The notes: a model not told the origin generated them from the letters alone. A DNA stretch of 64,000 bases from Bradyrhizobium sp. sGM-13 (GCF_018398875.1 NZ_JAGWDK010000003.1:186001-250000), one strand, 5' to 3'. Positions 40,745 to 51,605 are shown, counted from the first letter of the stretch. Numbers and translations: made by a program.

Positions 40745-42262
40745 TCATTCCACATTTGCCCGCGCGCGGGCCGGCATGATCCGGAAATCGCGGTTCTCCT
40801 TCAACCAGCCGGCGCGTTCGTCGCGCAGCAACGTGCGGCGGACCTTGCCGGAATCGTCGCGCAGGCCGACGTGGACGGCCTCGAAACTTTCCGGGTGCTT
40901 GTAGCGGCTGAGCCGGTCGGCCAGGAACGCAGCCATGCCGTCGGCGATAGCCTTCGCGTCTGTGCCCCGGTCGAGTTCGAGAATAGCGTGCACGCGCTGC
41001 CCAAATTCGGGATCGGGCAGGCCCACGACGACGCAGGAGCGCACATCGGGATGCGCCGATACCGCAGCCTCGACTTCGGCCGGATAGATGTTGGCGCCGC
41101 CGCGCAGGATCATGTCGGCGAGCCGGTCGCCGAGATAGAGATAACCTTCCGCGTCGAGCCGGCCGATATCGCCGAGCGATTCCCAGCCGTCCGCGCGGCG
41201 CTTCGGCTCGGCGCCAAGATAGTGATAGGTGCAGCCGGGGCCGTCATTGGGCAGGAAATAAATCTCGCCGGTCTCGCCCGGCGCTACATCGTTGCCGTCC
41301 TCGCCGATGATTCTTAAGCGACAGGTATCGCCGATCTTGCCGACCGAGCCGCGGTGTTCGAGCCATTCAACGCCCGATATGATCGTGGCGCCCTGTGCTT
41401 CGGTGCCGCCATAGAGCTCGTAGATGCGCTCGGGCCCCAGCCACTCGATCCATTTTTCCTTCAGCCACGGCGGCATCGGCGCGGCCATGTGAAACACGAT
41501 CTGCAGGCTCGACAAGTCGTAGCAGTTGCGCACGTCCTCGGGCAGCGCCCAGATCCGGTGCATCATGGTGGGCACGAAATTGACCCACTGTACCCGGCTG
41601 GCCTCGATCAAGCGCAAGCATTCCTCGGCGTCGAATTTGACGAGGCCGGTGACGCGTCCACCGTGGAACAGCGCGGTGTGCGAAACGATGAAGGGCGCGT
41701 TGTGGTAGAGGGGGCCGGGGTTGAGCAGGGAAGCGCCGAGTGGGATGCCAAGCGCCGCCGGTCCGGCGGTGTCGACCACAGCGGGCCGGTGATCGAGGAT
41801 CACCTTGGGCCGCCCGGTCGAGCCGCCACTGGTCATCGACTTCCAGTAGCGCGCCACCGGATTGTTCACAGGCTCGTCCGAAAAACCTTCGGGGACGAAA
41901 TCGGCGGGCAGCGAATTCGGCGCATTCCAGTCCGCCTGGCCGCCGACCACCAGCGATGGCTTGAGAATATCGAGCACGGCTGTGGCCTCGCCGCGCGGCA
42001 ATCGCCATGTCAGCGATGTCGGCGTCGCGCCGCATTTCCATACCGCAAAGGTGGTTTCGAAAAACACATTGCTGTTGGGCAGCCCGATCGCGACGAAATC
42101 GCCGGGCTTGACGCCTTTGGCGGCGAAGGCCCGCGCGCGGCGGTTGGCGTTGCGCTCAAGCTGCTCCCAGGTGATGGCGTCCGTGCCGTGACTGACCGCG
42201 ATCGTGTCCTTCGGTTTCCGTCCGGCATACCAGCGTGGCACGTCGGCGATGGGAATGAGCAT
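40745..42262 (-). CDS. Acyl-CoA synthetase (AMP-forming), class I ANL
   Basis: This 505-residue ANL enzyme ligates a carboxylic acid to CoA with ATP. Motif A3 reads SMTSGGSTGRPKVILD (about residues 140-155). Motif A5 is IYELYGGTEAQG, motif A7 is GWESLGDIGRLDAEGYLYLGDRLAD, and the C-domain lysine is in DSGKVRRTLLRDER. The bile-acid or fatty-acid class is possible, but the substrate is unknown. A 40-base patch downstream (about 40669-40730), with GTGTCCCCCAA and AAGGGGGCAGATTCAC arms, resembles a mobile-element end. The start at 42262 gives MLIPIADVPRWYAGRK. Confidence 0.9.
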   Translation of the reverse strand: MLIPIADVPRWYAGRKPKDTIAVSHGTDAITWEQLERNANRRARAFAAKGVKPGDFVAIGLPNSNVFFETTFAVWKCGATPTSLTWRLPRGEATAVLDILKPSLVVGGQADWNAPNSLPADFVPEGFSDEPVNNPVARYWKSMTSGGSTGRPKVILDHRPAVVDTAGPAALGIPLGASLLNPGPLYHNAPFIVSHTALFHGGRVTGLVKFDAEECLRLIEASRVQWVNFVPTMMHRIWALPEDVRNCYDLSSLQIVFHMAAPMPPWLKEKWIEWLGPERIYELYGGTEAQGATIISGVEWLEHRGSVGKIGDTCRLRIIGEDGNDVAPGETGEIYFLPNDGPGCTYHYLGAEPKRRADGWESLGDIGRLDAEGYLYLGDRLADMILRGGANIYPAEVEAAVSAHPDVRSCVVVGLPDPEFGQRVHAILELDRGTDAKAIADGMAAFLADRLSRYKHPESFEAVHVGLRDDSGKVRRTLLRDERAGWLKENRDFRIMPARARANVE

Positions 42263-42447
42263 GGGACGTTTCCGTTGGAGCGTTGATACCGCTCTTGTGG
42301 TTGTGACGAGGCTGGCGCCTCAAAAAGCTATCGTGACAGAATTGGACGGTTGAGTGAAGGCGCAGCTTGCGTTCCAAAATTGCGCGTGCCGCCTAGTCCG
42401 GCCCAAAGGAATTCGACGGACCGACGCGCAGCGCGAAAAGACGAAAA

Positions 42448-42473
42448 GAAAAGGCCCCGCCTCGGCGGGACCT
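42448..42473 (-). terminator. Hairpin terminator downstream of the secreted-protein gene
   Basis: Read on the minus strand, GGTCCCGCC pairs with GGCGGGGCC across a short loop and is followed by a TTTTC tract. It lies about 29 bases past the stop codon of the gene at 42502-42819. Confidence 0.75.
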
Positions 42474-42501
42474 TGCTGCGCGGGCCGTCTAGGCGATCGG
42501 C

Positions 42502-42819
42502 TCACCAGTCGGAAACGGTATAGCCGACTTCCGTGGTGTAGCCGTAGGGTCCGTAGTCGACAGGCAACGGCGCTCCAAACGCCGGGGCTGGCACATAGGC
42601 CCGACGGCTCACCACCACGGTGCGCGGCCGCACAATCGGCGGTGCCGCGACAACCGGCGCCGGTGCGACGTAAACGCTGCCGGGAGCCACTGCCACGGGA
42701 TAGGGGTCGACGTAGGAATCGACATAGATTGCCTGCGCGGATGCGCTGGTGACGCCGAAGGCCAACGAGCCGGCGACTGCCACGCCGGCCATCGAGCAAA
42801 TGCGCGATTTCATTGTCAT
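42502..42819 (-). CDS. Small secreted Val/Pro/Tyr-rich protein
   Basis: From ATG 42819 (AAAGGAGATTGCGGAAC upstream) this 105-residue protein has a signal peptide (SMAGVAVAGSLAFGVTSASA) and a mature region rich in Val, Pro, Ala and Tyr (VDPYPVAVAPGSVYVAPAPV). Its cell-envelope role is unknown. Similar small exported proteins occur widely in Bradyrhizobium. Overlapping frames on the other strand are shadows. Confidence 0.78.
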   Translation of the reverse strand: MTMKSRICSMAGVAVAGSLAFGVTSASAQAIYVDSYVDPYPVAVAPGSVYVAPAPVVAAPPIVRPRTVVVSRRAYVPAPAFGAPLPVDYGPYGYTTEVGYTVSDW

Positions 42820-42933
42820 GTTCCGCAATCTCCTTTGCTGCTTGTTACGGCTTCCAACGAACCCACATCACACAGGGTCGTTCCTGGCGCTCACGAAGTT
42901 GTTGGCTGCAAGCTCCGTAATGGCACCCTCCGC

Positions 42934-43920
42934 CTACGGACCGGCCAGGATATCGGTATCCGGCGGGCTGTCGCGAGAAGCAAACCATTCGGCGCGAAGC
43001 GCTGCACGGCGGCGACCGCGATCGTTGATTGGCAGCTTCAAGCCCTCGAGCAGGCCCTGAACCTCGCAGCGCGCGGCGAGGCGAGATGCCTCCTCCACGT
43101 CGGTGTCGGCCATTGTCTCGCATAGCTCGTCCAGCGCGGTGAGCCCACGGGGAAAAAGGTCGCGATAAATCGCCCGCTCCTGAAGGCCAGTCGCGGCCCG
43201 GAAACCTGCATTGAGGGCCAGTTCCTGCAAGCAGCCGCAAAGGACCGGGGCGATAGATGATCGTTGCGCCGAAATGCGGTTGCGCACGACCACCCAATCG
43301 ATGAAGGCGCCGTCAACCGGCCGGCGATGCCGGCGTATCTCGCGCACCAACTCGCCGTAATGGCCGACCCCGGTGACCGTCAAGGTAACCGGATCGAGTG
43401 TCGCCAGCACGTCGAGGTCGAGAAAACTGTCGTTCAGCGGCGTCACCAGGGTGTCCGTGATCGAATGGGCGAGCCGCATCAGGTAGCTGTCATGCGGGGG
43501 CGTATCGACCACGACGAAGTCATGGCGATCCTGCGCGGCGGCAACGGCCCGCTGGAAATCGGAGCATTCGGCGGCCTCGTTTTCTCCCACCGTGGGGCCT
43601 TCAACGCGTGCGATGCAGAAATGCGTCGGAAGTTCCAGATCGACCTGGCACCGCCGCGCCCAACCGCGCCGGCTCTCGACGTAGTGGGTGAGGGTCCGTT
43701 GCCGGCCGTCGAGGTCGATGGTTGCGACGCGCTGGCCGGCCTTCAGCAGCGCAACGGCAACGTGCATCGCGATTGTGGTTTTACCCGAGCCGCCCTTCTC
43801 GTTTCCGACCACGACGACATGCGGCGACGGGCGCAATTGACATGCAGGCGCGGTAAGCACGGCAGCGCCTCCACGAACCGTCGGTTGCTTTTCAGCCTGC
43901 TCAGGACGGGCGCTCTGCAA
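42934..43920 (-). CDS. mipZ: MipZ-like ParA/MinD ATPase (division-plane positioning)
   Basis: This 328-residue ATPase has a deviant Walker [11 protein letters not shown] (about residues 40-49), and switch Asp in [18 protein letters not shown]. The segment [20 protein letters not shown] holds Walker B, and [20 protein letters not shown] follows; these are characteristic of MipZ. In Caulobacter, MipZ gradients from ParB inhibit FtsZ. Window context does not show parB. The N-terminus is uncertain: the frame opens at a TTG at 43920, and a GTG near 43860 is possible. It lies upstream of and divergent from groESL. Confidence 0.85.
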   Translation of the reverse strand: MQSARPEQAEKQPTVRGGAAVLTAPACQLRPSPHVVVVGNEKGGSGKTTIAMHVAVALLKAGQRVATIDLDGRQRTLTHYVESRRGWARRCQVDLELPTHFCIARVEGPTVGENEAAECSDFQRAVAAAQDRHDFVVVDTPPHDSYLMRLAHSITDTLVTPLNDSFLDLDVLATLDPVTLTVTGVGHYGELVREIRRHRRPVDGAFIDWVVVRNRISAQRSSIAPVLCGCLQELALNAGFRAATGLQERAIYRDLFPRGLTALDELCETMADTDVEEASRLAARCEVQGLLEGLKLPINDRGRRRAALRAEWFASRDSPPDTDILAGP

Positions 43921-44028
43921 AGGCGCGGCAGTCCCGTGCGGCAGGCAACGACATAACAGACGGGTGGAGCCGTTTGTTCCTGGAACGCTTGCAACCCCCG
44001 CTGTCGTCGATCATTTTTTTGCAAGTCC

Positions 44029-44057
44029 CTTGAAGCGCAATTCTGAGCCACCTAGGT
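44029..44057 (+). promoter_or_regulatory. Candidate heat-shock (RpoH) promoter for groESL
   Basis: CTTG at 44029-44032 and CCTAGGT at 44051-44057 are separated by 18 bases, close to the alphaproteobacterial RpoH consensus CTTG-N17/18-CYTATnT. It lies 102 bases before the groES start. No CIRCE element is seen in the region, so RpoH-type control is more likely than HrcA. Confidence 0.5.
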
Positions 44058-44070
44058 CGCATGCTGCAGC

Positions 44071-44109
44071 CGCAGACTTCCGCCTGTCTGTCGCAGACTT
44101 CCGCCTGTC
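44071..44109. repeat. Short direct repeat in groES leader
   Basis: CGCAGACTTCCGCCTGTC occurs at 44071-44088 and again at 44092-44109, a 21-base period. It lies between the candidate promoter and groES start and could affect mRNA structure. Confidence 0.75.
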
Positions 44110-44158
44110 GATGGCTGCAATTCCCTGTCATCCCCACAAACAGCCGAGGAGGAGCGCA

Positions 44159-44473
44159 ATGAAATTCCGTCCGCTTCACGATCGGGTAGTCGTCAAGCGC
44201 ATTGAGGCCGAGGAAAAGACTGCCGGAGGCATCATCATCCCCGACACCGCCAAGGAGAAGCCGCAACAGGGGGAGGTCGTGGCGGTCGGGCCCGGCGGGC
44301 GCGACGAGGCCGGCAAGCTCGTTCCGATCGACCTTCAGGTGGGCGATCGCGTGCTGTTCGGCAAATGGTCGGGCACCGAGGTCAAGATTGACGACACCGA
44401 GTATTTGATCATGAAGGAGAACGACATCATGGGCGTGCTGGTGGAGTCGGGCGCCAGTCGCAAGGCCGCTTGA
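44159..44473 (+). CDS. groES: Co-chaperonin GroES
   Basis: This 104-residue GroES starts at ATG 44159 with GGAGGAGC just upstream ([20 protein letters not shown]). The mobile loop reads [20 protein letters not shown], and the strand [20 protein letters not shown] follows. It caps GroEL. The C-terminal SGASRKAA is longer than in the E. coli protein. groEL follows 53 bases later. In this genus several groESL operons coexist, and this may be one of the specialised copies. Confidence 0.97.
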   Translation: MKFRPLHDRVVVKRIEAEEKTAGGIIIPDTAKEKPQQGEVVAVGPGGRDEAGKLVPIDLQVGDRVLFGKWSGTEVKIDDTEYLIMKENDIMGVLVESGASRKAA

Positions 44474-44490
44474 AAGCCCGCCCGATGTAA

Positions 44491-46173
<1,683 letters not shown>

Positions 46174-46179
46174 CTCGCT

Positions 46180-46213
46180 GGTGATTGGCGCGTCTTCGAC
46201 CGCGCCAATCACC
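46180..46213 (+). terminator. Strong hairpin after groEL
   Basis: GGTGATTGGCGCG (46180-46192) and CGCGCCAATCACC (46201-46213) form a perfect 13-bp stem with an 8-base loop, followed by GTTTCGTC. It starts 7 bases after the stop codon. Confidence 0.9.
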
Positions 46214-46322
46214 GTTTCGTCGGCGATAGGTATCTCGCCCCACGAATTCTGAACCGCTCCGCCTATGGATCGAGCTCGGCGTGCCTCCGATAAGGCGACC
46301 ATCAACAGCACGCGGCGGGCTG

Positions 46323-46880
46323 CTACGGATCGAGCTCGGTGTCCCAGTATAAATAATCCAGCCAGCTATCGTGCAGATAGTTCGGCGGAAATAATCGCCC
46401 GTTGCGATGCAACTGATGCACCGTCGGCGCGAAGGGCGTTTGCCGCGGAAACATTTTCGCCTGCTGCGGGGTCAGATTGCCCTTGCGCAAGTTACATGGC
46501 GAACAGGCCGCGACCACGTTCTCCCATGTGGTCTGGCCGCCCTTGCTGCGCGGAATGATGTGGTCGAAGGTCAGGTCGTCATGCGCATTGCAGTACTGGC
46601 AGACGAAGCGGTCGCGCAGGAAAACGTTGAATCGGGTGAAGGCGGGATGCGTGCTCGGCTTGACGAAGGATTTGAGCGACACCACGCTCGGAAGCTGCAT
46701 CTCGAAGCTCGGGCTGTGTACCGCGCGGTCGTAGTGCTCGACAATGTTGACGCGATCGAGAAACACCGCCTTGATCGCGTCCTGCCACGACCAGAGAGAC
46801 AGCGGGTAATAGCTCAGCGGCCGGAAATCCGCGTTCAGCACCAATACCGGCCAACCGCCCTGCGAGACATGTGCGTTCAA
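46323..46880 (-). CDS. HNH endonuclease
   Basis: This 185-residue protein has a C-terminal HNH nuclease motif: FVCQYCNAHDDLTFDHIIPR, then SKGGQTTWENVVAACSPCN. The four Cys probably bind zinc, and the His-Asn-His centre lies in FDHIIP...WENVV. The N-terminal half (PVLVLNADFRPLSYYPLSLW) resembles a family of stand-alone nucleases often annotated as conserved in Rhizobiales; it is not a mobile intron enzyme by context. Downstream of the stop, GGATCGAGCTCGG recurs (46266 and 46327), a small duplication of its 3' end. Confidence 0.87.
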   Translation of the reverse strand: MNAHVSQGGWPVLVLNADFRPLSYYPLSLWSWQDAIKAVFLDRVNIVEHYDRAVHSPSFEMQLPSVVSLKSFVKPSTHPAFTRFNVFLRDRFVCQYCNAHDDLTFDHIIPRSKGGQTTWENVVAACSPCNLRKGNLTPQQAKMFPRQTPFAPTVHQLHRNGRLFPPNYLHDSWLDYLYWDTELDP

Positions 46881-47124
46881 GTAACGCTCCTGACCCCCAT
46901 GTTAGCTGCGAAGCAGCGTGTGTCCTGCATACTACAGGCAGCGTGACGGGATTGTGAAGAGCGTTCCGGGGCTTATCCAGCAGCGGGAAAGCGTGATTCT
47001 CTGCCGTGACCGTGGAAAAAGCCTCGGTTCCTGACCTCGCCAATGCCGGACATTCGTGGTCAATCCATCGTGATAGGCGGCCGGGGCCGGGCGATCCACC
47101 TCCGGCGTGGGCTGTATGGCGCGA

Positions 47125-47550
47125 CTACTCGGTGTGCGGCGGAGCTTCGACCGCCCAGCTCGGATCGGCACCGAACGGGTGATCCATGAAGAATACCCAT
47201 GTGCCGTCGGGCATCCTGCGGTGAACCTCCATACCATGGTGATGCACCTCGGTGTGCTTGCCGTTTTCGTCGGTGCCCTTGATCAACCACTGCGACCGCG
47301 TCATCGCGAAGTCGCCGGAAACCGTCGTGTGATGGGTCACGACATCCATGTGCGGCTTCAATCCGACATAGGCCGCCATCGTCTTGCGGATGCCGTCGGC
47401 GCCACGCGCGACGGTGCTGCCGCCATGGACCTCGTCGACCTGAACGATCGAGGCGTCGGGGTGGTACATCGCTGCCGCGGCGTCAACGTCCTGCGCGTTG
47501 AACGCGCGTGCCAGCCAGAGATTGCAAAGTTCGGGGGACGGAGCACCCAT
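47125..47550 (-). CDS. NTF2-like (SnoaL/DUF4440) protein
   Basis: This 141-residue protein starts at ATG 47550 (a second ATG at 47565 adds five residues). The NTF2-like cone fold is suggested by NAQDVDAAAAMYHPDASIVQ and the following VDEVHGGSTV, then GDFAMTRSQWLIKG and HHHGMEVHRRMPDGTW. These domains act as isomerases, hydrolases or scaffolds; the function is unknown. It is divergent from the LysR gene with 199 bases between starts, so it is a possible LysR target. Confidence 0.75.
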   Translation of the reverse strand: MGAPSPELCNLWLARAFNAQDVDAAAAMYHPDASIVQVDEVHGGSTVARGADGIRKTMAAYVGLKPHMDVVTHHTTVSGDFAMTRSQWLIKGTDENGKHTEVHHHGMEVHRRMPDGTWVFFMDHPFGADPSWAVEAPPHTE

Positions 47551-47714
47551 TTCTCGGACTCTCATGTGCTGAAGATTGTCGATGCGAGGAGGCCGAGACC
47601 TCACGCTCCGGCGCAAGGCCGGATGGTGTCACTTTAAGTTCCTCATCGCGCTTTCTCGTTGCGGTAGGTAACGTTTGGCGCGACGGAAAGCACGTTGTGA
47701 ATACGCCAGCGTCA

Positions 47715-47730
47715 CTTGCGAAACTGCAAG
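47715..47730. promoter_or_regulatory. Candidate LysR-type operator in divergent promoter
   Basis: CTTGC (47715-47719) and GCAAG (47726-47730) form an inverted repeat with a 6-base spacer, matching the T-N11-A pattern LysR proteins favour, 20 bases upstream of the LysR start. Confidence 0.45.
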
Positions 47731-47749
47731 CGGCGCTTACGTCTGCGCC

Positions 47750-48679
47750 ATGGAGGACTGGAACGAGCCCCAACTCGTGTTGGCCGTGCATCGGGCAAGC
47801 AGCCTCACCGGCGCCGCCAAAGCGCTTGATATCGATCACTCGACCGCGTTTCGGCGCCTGAATGCTCTGGAAGCGCGGCTCGGCGTGCGTCTGTTCGAGC
47901 GGCTTCCCGGTGGAGCGTATCAAGCGACGCCGGCCGGCGAGCGAATGGCGGCAGCGGCCGAGCGGATGGAAGATGAGGCGCTCGCCGTCGAGCGCGACAT
48001 TGCAGGCCGGGACCACCGTCCCTCCGGCCGCCTGCGCATAACCTCCTCGGAAACGCTGGCATATCGAAAGCTGACCAGCCATCTCGCCGCGTTCCGGCGA
48101 ACCCATCCCGGTATCGTCGTCGAGCTCATGGTCGACAACCGCGTCCTCAATCTCTCGCGCCGCGAGGCTGACATCGCGCTTCGTCCGATGCGGCCGAAGG
48201 AGGGCGATCTGTGGGGCCGCAAGCTCGCCGATATCGCATGGACGGTTTACGGCGCAATCGGCTATTTCAAAGAAAGAGGCGGGGCCGTTTCATCCGAAGA
48301 TCTCGGCCGCCACGCCCTGATCGGATGGGAAGAAACCGCAACCGGTATCATGGCTGCCGACTGGCTCAATCGAACGGTGCCAGGTGACGCCTTCGTCTAC
48401 CGGACCAACAGCCTCGTCAATCAGTTCATCGCTGCGAAGGCCGGCATCGGCCTTGCGCTGCTGCCTTGCTATCTCGGTGACGAGGATCGCGATCTTGCCC
48501 GCGCGCTACCCGATCCGGTGCCGGATTTGGTCGGTGAACTGTGGATCGTGACACACGCCGATCTGAAGAAGACGGCGCGCGTGCGTGCCTTCTTCGATAT
48601 CGTCGGAGACGGGCTGGCGCGTGAGCATAGCCTGTTTGACGGGCGAGGCCGTTCCCGCGCTGCCCGCTTCGAATCGTAG
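47750..48679 (+). CDS. LysR-family transcriptional regulator
   Basis: This 309-residue protein begins MEDWNEPQLVLAVHRASSLT at ATG 47750. The LysR winged helix-turn-helix covers about residues 5-65 (TGAAKALDIDHSTAFRRLNA), and a two-lobed effector domain follows. The preceding in-frame codons from 47675 are probably leader. Its divergent partner is the NTF2-like gene. A Cys- and Arg-rich tail ends the chain. The effector is unknown. Confidence 0.9.
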   Translation: MEDWNEPQLVLAVHRASSLTGAAKALDIDHSTAFRRLNALEARLGVRLFERLPGGAYQATPAGERMAAAAERMEDEALAVERDIAGRDHRPSGRLRITSSETLAYRKLTSHLAAFRRTHPGIVVELMVDNRVLNLSRREADIALRPMRPKEGDLWGRKLADIAWTVYGAIGYFKERGGAVSSEDLGRHALIGWEETATGIMAADWLNRTVPGDAFVYRTNSLVNQFIAAKAGIGLALLPCYLGDEDRDLARALPDPVPDLVGELWIVTHADLKKTARVRAFFDIVGDGLAREHSLFDGRGRSRAARFES

Positions 48680-48703
48680 CAACGCTTTGCCGTTAGCAAC
48701 GGT

Positions 48704-49672
48704 CTAAACCTTCTCCAACTTCTGCAGGCAGCGCGTTACTCCGACCTCGGGCGGCATCGGCGTATCCGGAAAGCTGGTCTTCCAGTCGGTGACGCCGACC
48801 TCGCCGATATAGATGTCGCCTCTGGAATCCAGTGCGATGCCATGTGGCGCGAGGAATTTGCCGGCCTCCAGCCCAGGTCCGTTTTCGCCGCCAAGGCGGG
48901 CAATGCGCTTGCCCTTCGAATCCACGATCGAAAGCCGCGGACCGAGATTCGGCACCTTGCGATTGACCGCCATGCCGGGGCCGAGCTCGCCGACGATGAA
49001 ATGCGGCTGCTTGCCGCCGCAGCAGCACAGCGCGCAGGGCCGGTGCAGAAAATTCCACTGCGTCTCGTATTTTCCGTTACCGTCGAACACCTGCACGCGG
49101 TGGTTTTCGCGATCGGCGACATAAACCCAGCCGTCGGAATCGGTGCCGATATTGTGAACGATATTGAACTGGCCGGGATCGGTGCCGGGCTCGCCCCAGG
49201 TCTTCAAGAGCTTACCGTCAGGCGAATATTTGTGGACGCAGGCATTGCCGTACCCGTCGGAGACGTAGATCTCGCCCTTCGGCGACAGCGCGGTATGGGT
49301 GCAGCGGTGAAACGGCTCGCCGCTCATGAACGGCGCGGGCTTGTTCGGGATTCCGATGGTGAGCAGCACCTTGCCGTCGGTCGTGCACTTGCGCACGGTG
49401 TGATCGCCGTCATCGGTGCAATACAGATTGTCGTCGGTATCGATGTGCAAGCCGTGGGCGCGGTTGAACAGCCCTTCGCCCCAGCTCTTGATGAAATTCC
49501 CCTCGCGGTCCAGCACCACCATCGGATGGGCGCCGCGGTTGAAGACGTAGATGCGGTCCTTGCTGTCGACGGCGACCGAAGCGACGTCAGTCAGGCTCCA
49601 GCCGTCGGGCAGTTTAGCCCAATTCTCCACCACGCGGTAACGGTGCTCGCCCGAGCCGAGAATGGTAGGCAT
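48704..49672 (-). CDS. NHL-repeat beta-propeller protein (peptidyl-amidating-lyase-like)
   Basis: This 322-residue protein has at least five NHL/propeller repeats: VASVAVDSKDRIYVFNRGAH, then GLHIDTDDNLYCTDDGDH, TALSPKGEIYVSDGYGN, GTDSDGWVYVADRENHRV and GIALDSRGDIYIGEVGV. The layout is like peptidylamidoglycolate lyase or 6-bladed NHL proteins, which bind metal or peptide ends. The Cys cluster LCCCGGK is unusual for a soluble propeller. No signal peptide is evident. It lies on the minus strand near the flavin monooxygenase, convergent with the LysR gene, with 24 bases between stops. Confidence 0.82.
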   Translation of the reverse strand: MPTILGSGEHRYRVVENWAKLPDGWSLTDVASVAVDSKDRIYVFNRGAHPMVVLDREGNFIKSWGEGLFNRAHGLHIDTDDNLYCTDDGDHTVRKCTTDGKVLLTIGIPNKPAPFMSGEPFHRCTHTALSPKGEIYVSDGYGNACVHKYSPDGKLLKTWGEPGTDPGQFNIVHNIGTDSDGWVYVADRENHRVQVFDGNGKYETQWNFLHRPCALCCCGGKQPHFIVGELGPGMAVNRKVPNLGPRLSIVDSKGKRIARLGGENGPGLEAGKFLAPHGIALDSRGDIYIGEVGVTDWKTSFPDTPMPPEVGVTRCLQKLEKV

Positions 49673-49727
49673 GTACTTCTCCCATTTGTGGCCGTCTTCC
49701 GGGGCGGTCCGAAGGACCAGATCTCAG

Positions 49728-49795
49728 ATGCGCAATTGCGCATCGGGGAATCTCGAGATTCTCAGATGCGCATTGCGCACCATAGTTCGCTTCGC
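49728..49795. repeat. Palindromic repeat element, inverted copy of the one near 52960
   Basis: ATGCGCAATTGCGCAT (49728-49743) and GAATCTCGAGATTC (49748-49761) are perfect palindromes, followed by AGATGCGCATTGCGCACC. Its reverse complement shares CGAACTATGG, CGCAA.TGCGCA and CTGAGAATCTCGAG with the element at 52918-53010. Confidence 0.75.
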
Positions 49796-49817
49796 GCCCC
49801 GGAATGATGGTGTCGGT

Positions 49818-51605
49818 TTATGAGATCGCCGCTCGCGATCCTACATCACGCGTCAACAGCCCTTCCTCGATCGCCTTGATCTGCAGCGCCAGATGTTTTG
49901 AGCCGATGCGGCATTGCGCGAGGCCGCCGGCGATGAACCACAGGCCGGGCTGACCAGTCCGCCTGTACATATTGCGCAGTTCCTGCTCCGCGCCGAATCC
50001 CCAGATCGTGCCGACGCGCTTTTCTACCGCCTCGCCGAACAGTTTTCGGACCAGCTCTTCCTGGCGCTTGTAGCCCGTCGCCAGCACGACGAGATCGGCG
50101 GCGATGGTCTCGCCGTCCTTCATTTTCGCGCCTGCGGCCGTGAATGTGTCGAGATCGGCAAACTGCTTCAGCGCGATATCGCCTTTGACAATAAGGTCGG
50201 AGCAGCCGACGTTGAAATAATAGCCGCCGCCGCGGGTGAGATATTTGAACTGCCAGCCGGTATTGTCCTCGCCGAAATCGAGCTTGAAGCCGACGCCCTC
50301 CAGGCCATCGAGCAATTCCTTATCGAGCGCCTTGGATTTCTCTGCGGTGATCGCATGGCTCTTGCGTGCCAGTTTGAGCGGCATCGAGGTCACGATCAGG
50401 TCGTTATCCTCGAGCGTGCCTTCATTGTAAGGCGCGTAGACCAGTTGCGCCGATGGTTCGATGCTGACGACCAGCGTCGAAGACCGCTGGAACAGCGCGA
50501 CTTTTGCGCCGCTGGAATGCAGGTCCTGCGCGATGTCATGGCCGCTGTTGCCGGTGCCGATCACGATGGCGCGCTTGCCCTTCCAGTTCTCACCATCGTC
50601 ATACTGGCTGGAATGCATCACCTTGCCGGCAAAATCCTTCAATCCCGGAATGTCAGGCACGCTCGGAATGCCGCTGACGCCGGTCGCCAGCACGACATGG
50701 CGTGGATGCATGCCGCGCTTGTTGCCGTCGGCGCAGCGCAGCGTCACCGTCCAGCGACCTTCCGTCTCGTCATAGCTGCCGCCCTCGAACTCGGTCTCGG
50801 TCCAGAAATTCAGCTCCATGGCCTCGACATAGGCTTCGAACCAGTTGGCCAGCTTGTCCTTCGGAATATAGGTCGGCCAGTTCGGCGGGAAGGGCATGTA
50901 GGGCAGGTGATTGACCTGCACCTGGTTGTGCAGCGTCAGCGCATGATAGCGCTTGCGCCAATTGTCGCCGATGCGCTTTTCGCGATCGACGATCAGCGTA
51001 TCGACATTCAACTGCTTCAGCCGCGCGGCGATGGACAGCCCGGATTGCCCGCCTCCGATGACCAGCACGGTGGGATCATGATCCGAATATCCGGCTGAGG
51101 CCATGCGCAGGTCGAGCCAGTTCGGCCCGCGAAAGTCCCGCGAATAGGCGTTGCCGCGCGGGCGATTCACGCCGAGCTGTTCCTCAAAACCTTTGAGTTC
51201 GCCAAGCTCGGTCAGCAGCGTCCAGGCTTTCAGGCGGTTGCCATCGTCCGCATCTGATATCAGGCGGATGATGCCGTTGCCGCGCCCGACCTTGGTTTCG
51301 AACTTGAAGATCGCCTCGATCGCGTGGGTGCCCGCGCGCATCACCTTGCGCGGTGCAGCGCGATCGGGCGCGATCGCGAAGCCGCAGGGCTCAGCGCCAC
51401 GGGCCAGCGGCGGCAGCGCTCTCAGGATCGCGTCTCTGCCATTCAGCGTCTGGATGTCCCAACTCAGCGCCAGCACATCGCGCCAGTAGCTGTCGGGATG
51501 GAACAGCGTCTTCAACAACCCTTCATCAGGTTTTCCGAGCGCTTCCTCAAACTGCGCAAGCCAAGTGTCGGCGGCAACCGAACTGTCGTCCGTCCTGTCG
51601 AGCAT
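49818..51605 (-). CDS. Flavin-containing monooxygenase / FAD-NAD(P) oxidoreductase with N-terminal NTF2-like domain
   Basis: This 595-residue protein begins with an NTF2-like region (about residues 8-150: AQFEEALGKPDEGLLKTLFH) and continues with a flavin monooxygenase core. The FAD site is VLVIGGGQSGLSIAARLKQL, and a second Rossmann site for NADPH reads AIVIGTGNSGHDIAQDLHSS. FATGY-like VLATGYKRQEELV follows. Such fusions oxidise small molecules (N- or S-oxidation or Baeyer-Villiger chemistry); substrate unknown. The following DUF2855 gene lies 95 bases upstream in transcript order. No signal peptide. Confidence 0.88.
   Translation of the reverse strand: MLDRTDDSSVAADTWLAQFEEALGKPDEGLLKTLFHPDSYWRDVLALSWDIQTLNGRDAILRALPPLARGAEPCGFAIAPDRAAPRKVMRAGTHAIEAIFKFETKVGRGNGIIRLISDADDGNRLKAWTLLTELGELKGFEEQLGVNRPRGNAYSRDFRGPNWLDLRMASAGYSDHDPTVLVIGGGQSGLSIAARLKQLNVDTLIVDREKRIGDNWRKRYHALTLHNQVQVNHLPYMPFPPNWPTYIPKDKLANWFEAYVEAMELNFWTETEFEGGSYDETEGRWTVTLRCADGNKRGMHPRHVVLATGVSGIPSVPDIPGLKDFAGKVMHSSQYDDGENWKGKRAIVIGTGNSGHDIAQDLHSSGAKVALFQRSSTLVVSIEPSAQLVYAPYNEGTLEDNDLIVTSMPLKLARKSHAITAEKSKALDKELLDGLEGVGFKLDFGEDNTGWQFKYLTRGGGYYFNVGCSDLIVKGDIALKQFADLDTFTAAGAKMKDGETIAADLVVLATGYKRQEELVRKLFGEAVEKRVGTIWGFGAEQELRNMYRRTGQPGLWFIAGGLAQCRIGSKHLALQIKAIEEGLLTRDVGSRAAIS

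Noticed and set aside
44071..44109. CRISPR-like repeat
   Set aside because: Only two 18-base copies with a 3-base spacer; a simple tandem duplication.
44000..44158. CIRCE element upstream of groES
   Set aside because: No TTAGCACTC-N9-GAGTGCTAA-like inverted repeat is present.
49914..51098. 394-residue plus-strand ORF opposite the flavin monooxygenase
   Set aside because: Shadow; the opposite strand has both Rossmann fingerprints and full length.
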